Of a stretch of 64,000 nucleotides of DNA, positions 61,948 through 64,000 are shown in pieces; position 1 is the first letter of the stretch, and the number at the start of each line of letters is the position of its first letter. The translations under genes were made by a program, and so were the position numbers. Below the pieces are notes generated by a model that saw only the letters and a list, made by a program, of their open reading frames with translations, was not told the DNA's origin and searched no databases. Source of the stretch: Macrobrachium rosenbergii (Eukaryota; Arthropoda; Malacostraca; Decapoda; Palaemonidae); the NCBI RefSeq assembly GCF_040412425.1, contig NC_089762.1, forward strand, positions 25,048,391 to 25,112,390, in the 5' to 3' direction.

Positions 61948-64000
61948 GTAGTGGGTTAATGTGGCTTTTCCTTAGCAACATTTACTTCAGGGTGTGATGT
62001 TCCTCCCTACACAAGTTAGGGGAAAAAAGATTCTTCAGTCTTGGCAAGCAACTTTTCTAGGACACTCCATAATTAAGCCAGCAGGTGGGAGGGACCCCTT
62101 AGCCTTGGTAGGCAACCATTCTAGGATTGGTTACTCTAAATACAAACCTTGTTCTCCAACCTCGGACTGTGCCACTGCCATTGTACCATGGCCTCCATTG
62201 GTCTTGGGTTTGAGATCCCTTGCTCAAGGGTGCAATCAGTCATTTTTTCTCTTTTTGTTAACTTTCCTGTTTTTACAGAAAGTGTGTAAGGCAGGCTGAT
62301 GAGAAAGCAAAAGTTTCTTGGTGAATTATCAGGAAAGTGCTTTCTTTACCTAATCTTTTCCTATAAGGCTCTTTATAATTTCTAAATCCATCCTGACCCA
62401 TTGTTGTGGCAAACCTGGCAGGTTTCTTATATGCCTTACAAGGTGTGCTGGATCTACCTAGTTGACCAGTTGCTTCCGGCACTTTTTCAATGACATATGG
62501 TCAGGTTTATTGATACTGTCAATGAAATTTTTGTAAATAATATAAATACTGCTGCTATTGATTTTATTAGTATTGTTTACTGTTCTGTTGATTTTTAGTA
62601 TGTTGCTTTTTTTACAAGTTTATTTTTTAGTTTTGCTAATAATTTTATTTTGTTAATTTTAATTCTTTTGGGAAACATTGAGCTGAACCCTGGGCCTGTC
62701 ACTCATTACTGCAAGAAAAATTGCAGAGTACTTTACTTAAATATTTGAGGCTTAAGGTCAAATTTTCTTGGTCTCCAGAGTTGTGCCTGTAACTAGATTT
62801 GATGTTTTTATCTGAGACACTTGTAGGTAATCACAAGTCAAAGGCTGAGTGTTTAATTCCAGGGCTTGATGGCCCTGACTTACTTTATCATCGTAACATC
62901 CCAATTGCACAAGGTATGGCTGAATACACTAAGTCCAGATGGCCTATTTATCATAAAAAATCTTTGGAGTATAATTGCCATAAAGCTCTTTGTTTTAAGA
63001 TTTTCAGCAAGTTCTACAATGTTGACATATTTGCTGTTTACCATGAAAAAGACCAAATTTAACACTTGAAGGTGAAATCATTCTGGTGAAAATTACACCA
63101 TTTTTTGAGTCTCACATTGCTGCAAATGCAATTTCTATGTAGCTGAGAGAAATTATAATAATTCCTTAAAGAGGAAACCTGGAGGAATTACTCAGCCCTA
63201 TCAGTGGTGGACCAAATTGGCATCATCTATCTTTGAGTCGGGCCCATCTTCCATCCCACCACTACTAACAGATGATGGGAGATTGGTACCTGGCCCTAAG
63301 GAAAAAGCTGAACAGCTTCATCAAGCTTTTAAAGCTATGCAATCAGCTGAGGGTGTCCCTCTCCCTGATACTTGTCATCCTGAACCTATTCTTACAAAAT
63401 TTGCATTTTGCTCTAGGGATGCTAAGAAAATTCTTGATATACTTTGTTTTTTAAAAAATTTTCTAGTGTGTTGTCTCCCAAGATTAGCAGATTCTACAGA
63501 TTTTTAAGTCAATATAATATACTTGTGGATGAGTACAAGCTTAGTAATACAGTGCCTGTTCCAAAGAATAACTAAAGGCCAATTTTCATTCTCCCTGTGC
63601 TCCCCAAAGTTGCAGAAAAACTTATTTTTAAGCTGCCACATAAGTATGTGGAACCTAAAGGATTGTTAGCTGACAGTTAATATGCATATAGGAAGCAGTT
63701 AGGTAACTGTGATGCTCTTTTAGATTTGACATGCTATTTGCAAGAGAACCTTGAAAAGATTTTTGAGTTTTAGTGCTGCATTCAATTTAGTAAATCACAA
63801 GGCACTTATTTATAAACTTCAGATCTTGGAGTGGATGAATATGTTTTAGGTTTACTTCAAGATTTCCTTACAGGTAGGCAGCAGTGAGTTGCTATTAATG
63901 GAATCCTTAGCAAACCAAGACCTATTGTGTCTGGAGTACCACAGGGTAATGTTCTTGGTCCACTGTTATTTTTAGTGTAGTACACAAGTGATATGGTTGT
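61948..64000 (+). mobile_element. APE-type LINE copy B, runs off the window
   Basis: Aligns to copy A from its 5' region (GTAGTGGGTTAATGT at 61948 and at 46661). It has GNIELNPGPVTH just before the endonuclease (about 62672-62705). Most of the endonuclease is deleted at about 63050-63090 (about 650 bp relative to copy A). Reverse transcriptase pieces follow, including GCGATGCTC-type QLGNCDALLDLTC and VSGVPQGNVLGPLLF at the window end. It is broken by stops and frameshifts. Confidence 0.82.

Overview
The window is repeat-dense nuclear DNA of an arthropod, most likely a decapod crustacean. The evidence is a pair of ionotropic-receptor (IR) genes with spliceosomal introns, very many long (TA)n, (ATT)n and (GA/CT)n tracts, and Penelope-like, APE-type LINE, SINE, hAT and mariner-type debris of a kind I associate with shrimp, crayfish and crab genomes. 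The species cannot be named from sequence alone. There are no bacterial-type operons, rRNA genes or CRISPR arrays.

Host genes. Two paralogous plus-strand genes lie in tandem, each built from 11 coding exons that can be traced by homology, phase and splice sites. IR gene 1 (11221-21873) has an open reading frame across all 11 exons, giving 430 residues. It has a split S1/S2 ligand-binding domain, M1, a pore segment, M3 and M4, but no amino-terminal domain and no visible signal peptide. IR gene 2 (25329-53377) has the same exon order and mostly identical exon lengths. It uses a GC-AG first intron, has an exon 3 broken by about 25 extra bases with a stop, has a 1-nt insertion in exon 9 that a shifted acceptor could bypass, and its last exon lies about 16 kb downstream of exon 10.

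Left flank (1-11000). A decayed minus-strand multicopy ORF (1-3061) is split by a hAT transposon (1486-2610). A 148-bp satellite (about 21 units, 4910-9266) is cut by a 1.2-kb solo LTR with a 5-bp target duplication and ends directly against a 5'-truncated Penelope-like element with a GIY-YIG domain (9267-9960).

Introns and spacer. Gene 1 introns hold a 120-bp-arm inverted repeat and two SINE copies. The spacer holds a multi-hairpin fold-back element and long (TA)n tracts. Gene 2 introns hold another fold-back copy, two more copies of the same SINE family and a tRNA-like SINE head. The 16-kb last intron of gene 2 has absorbed two LINE copies (one carrying a SINE), two TIR elements, a possible solo LTR and a Penelope-derived palindrome with arms of about 1.1 kb that ends about 120 bp before the last exon.

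Right flank (53400-64000). This is AT-rich DNA with degenerate pogo/Tigger-like fragments, a TIR MITE, a perfect 69-bp tandem duplication and a third LINE copy running off the window end. The two IRs would be ligand-gated cation-channel subunits of sensory neurons. Everything else is mobile or simple-repeat DNA.
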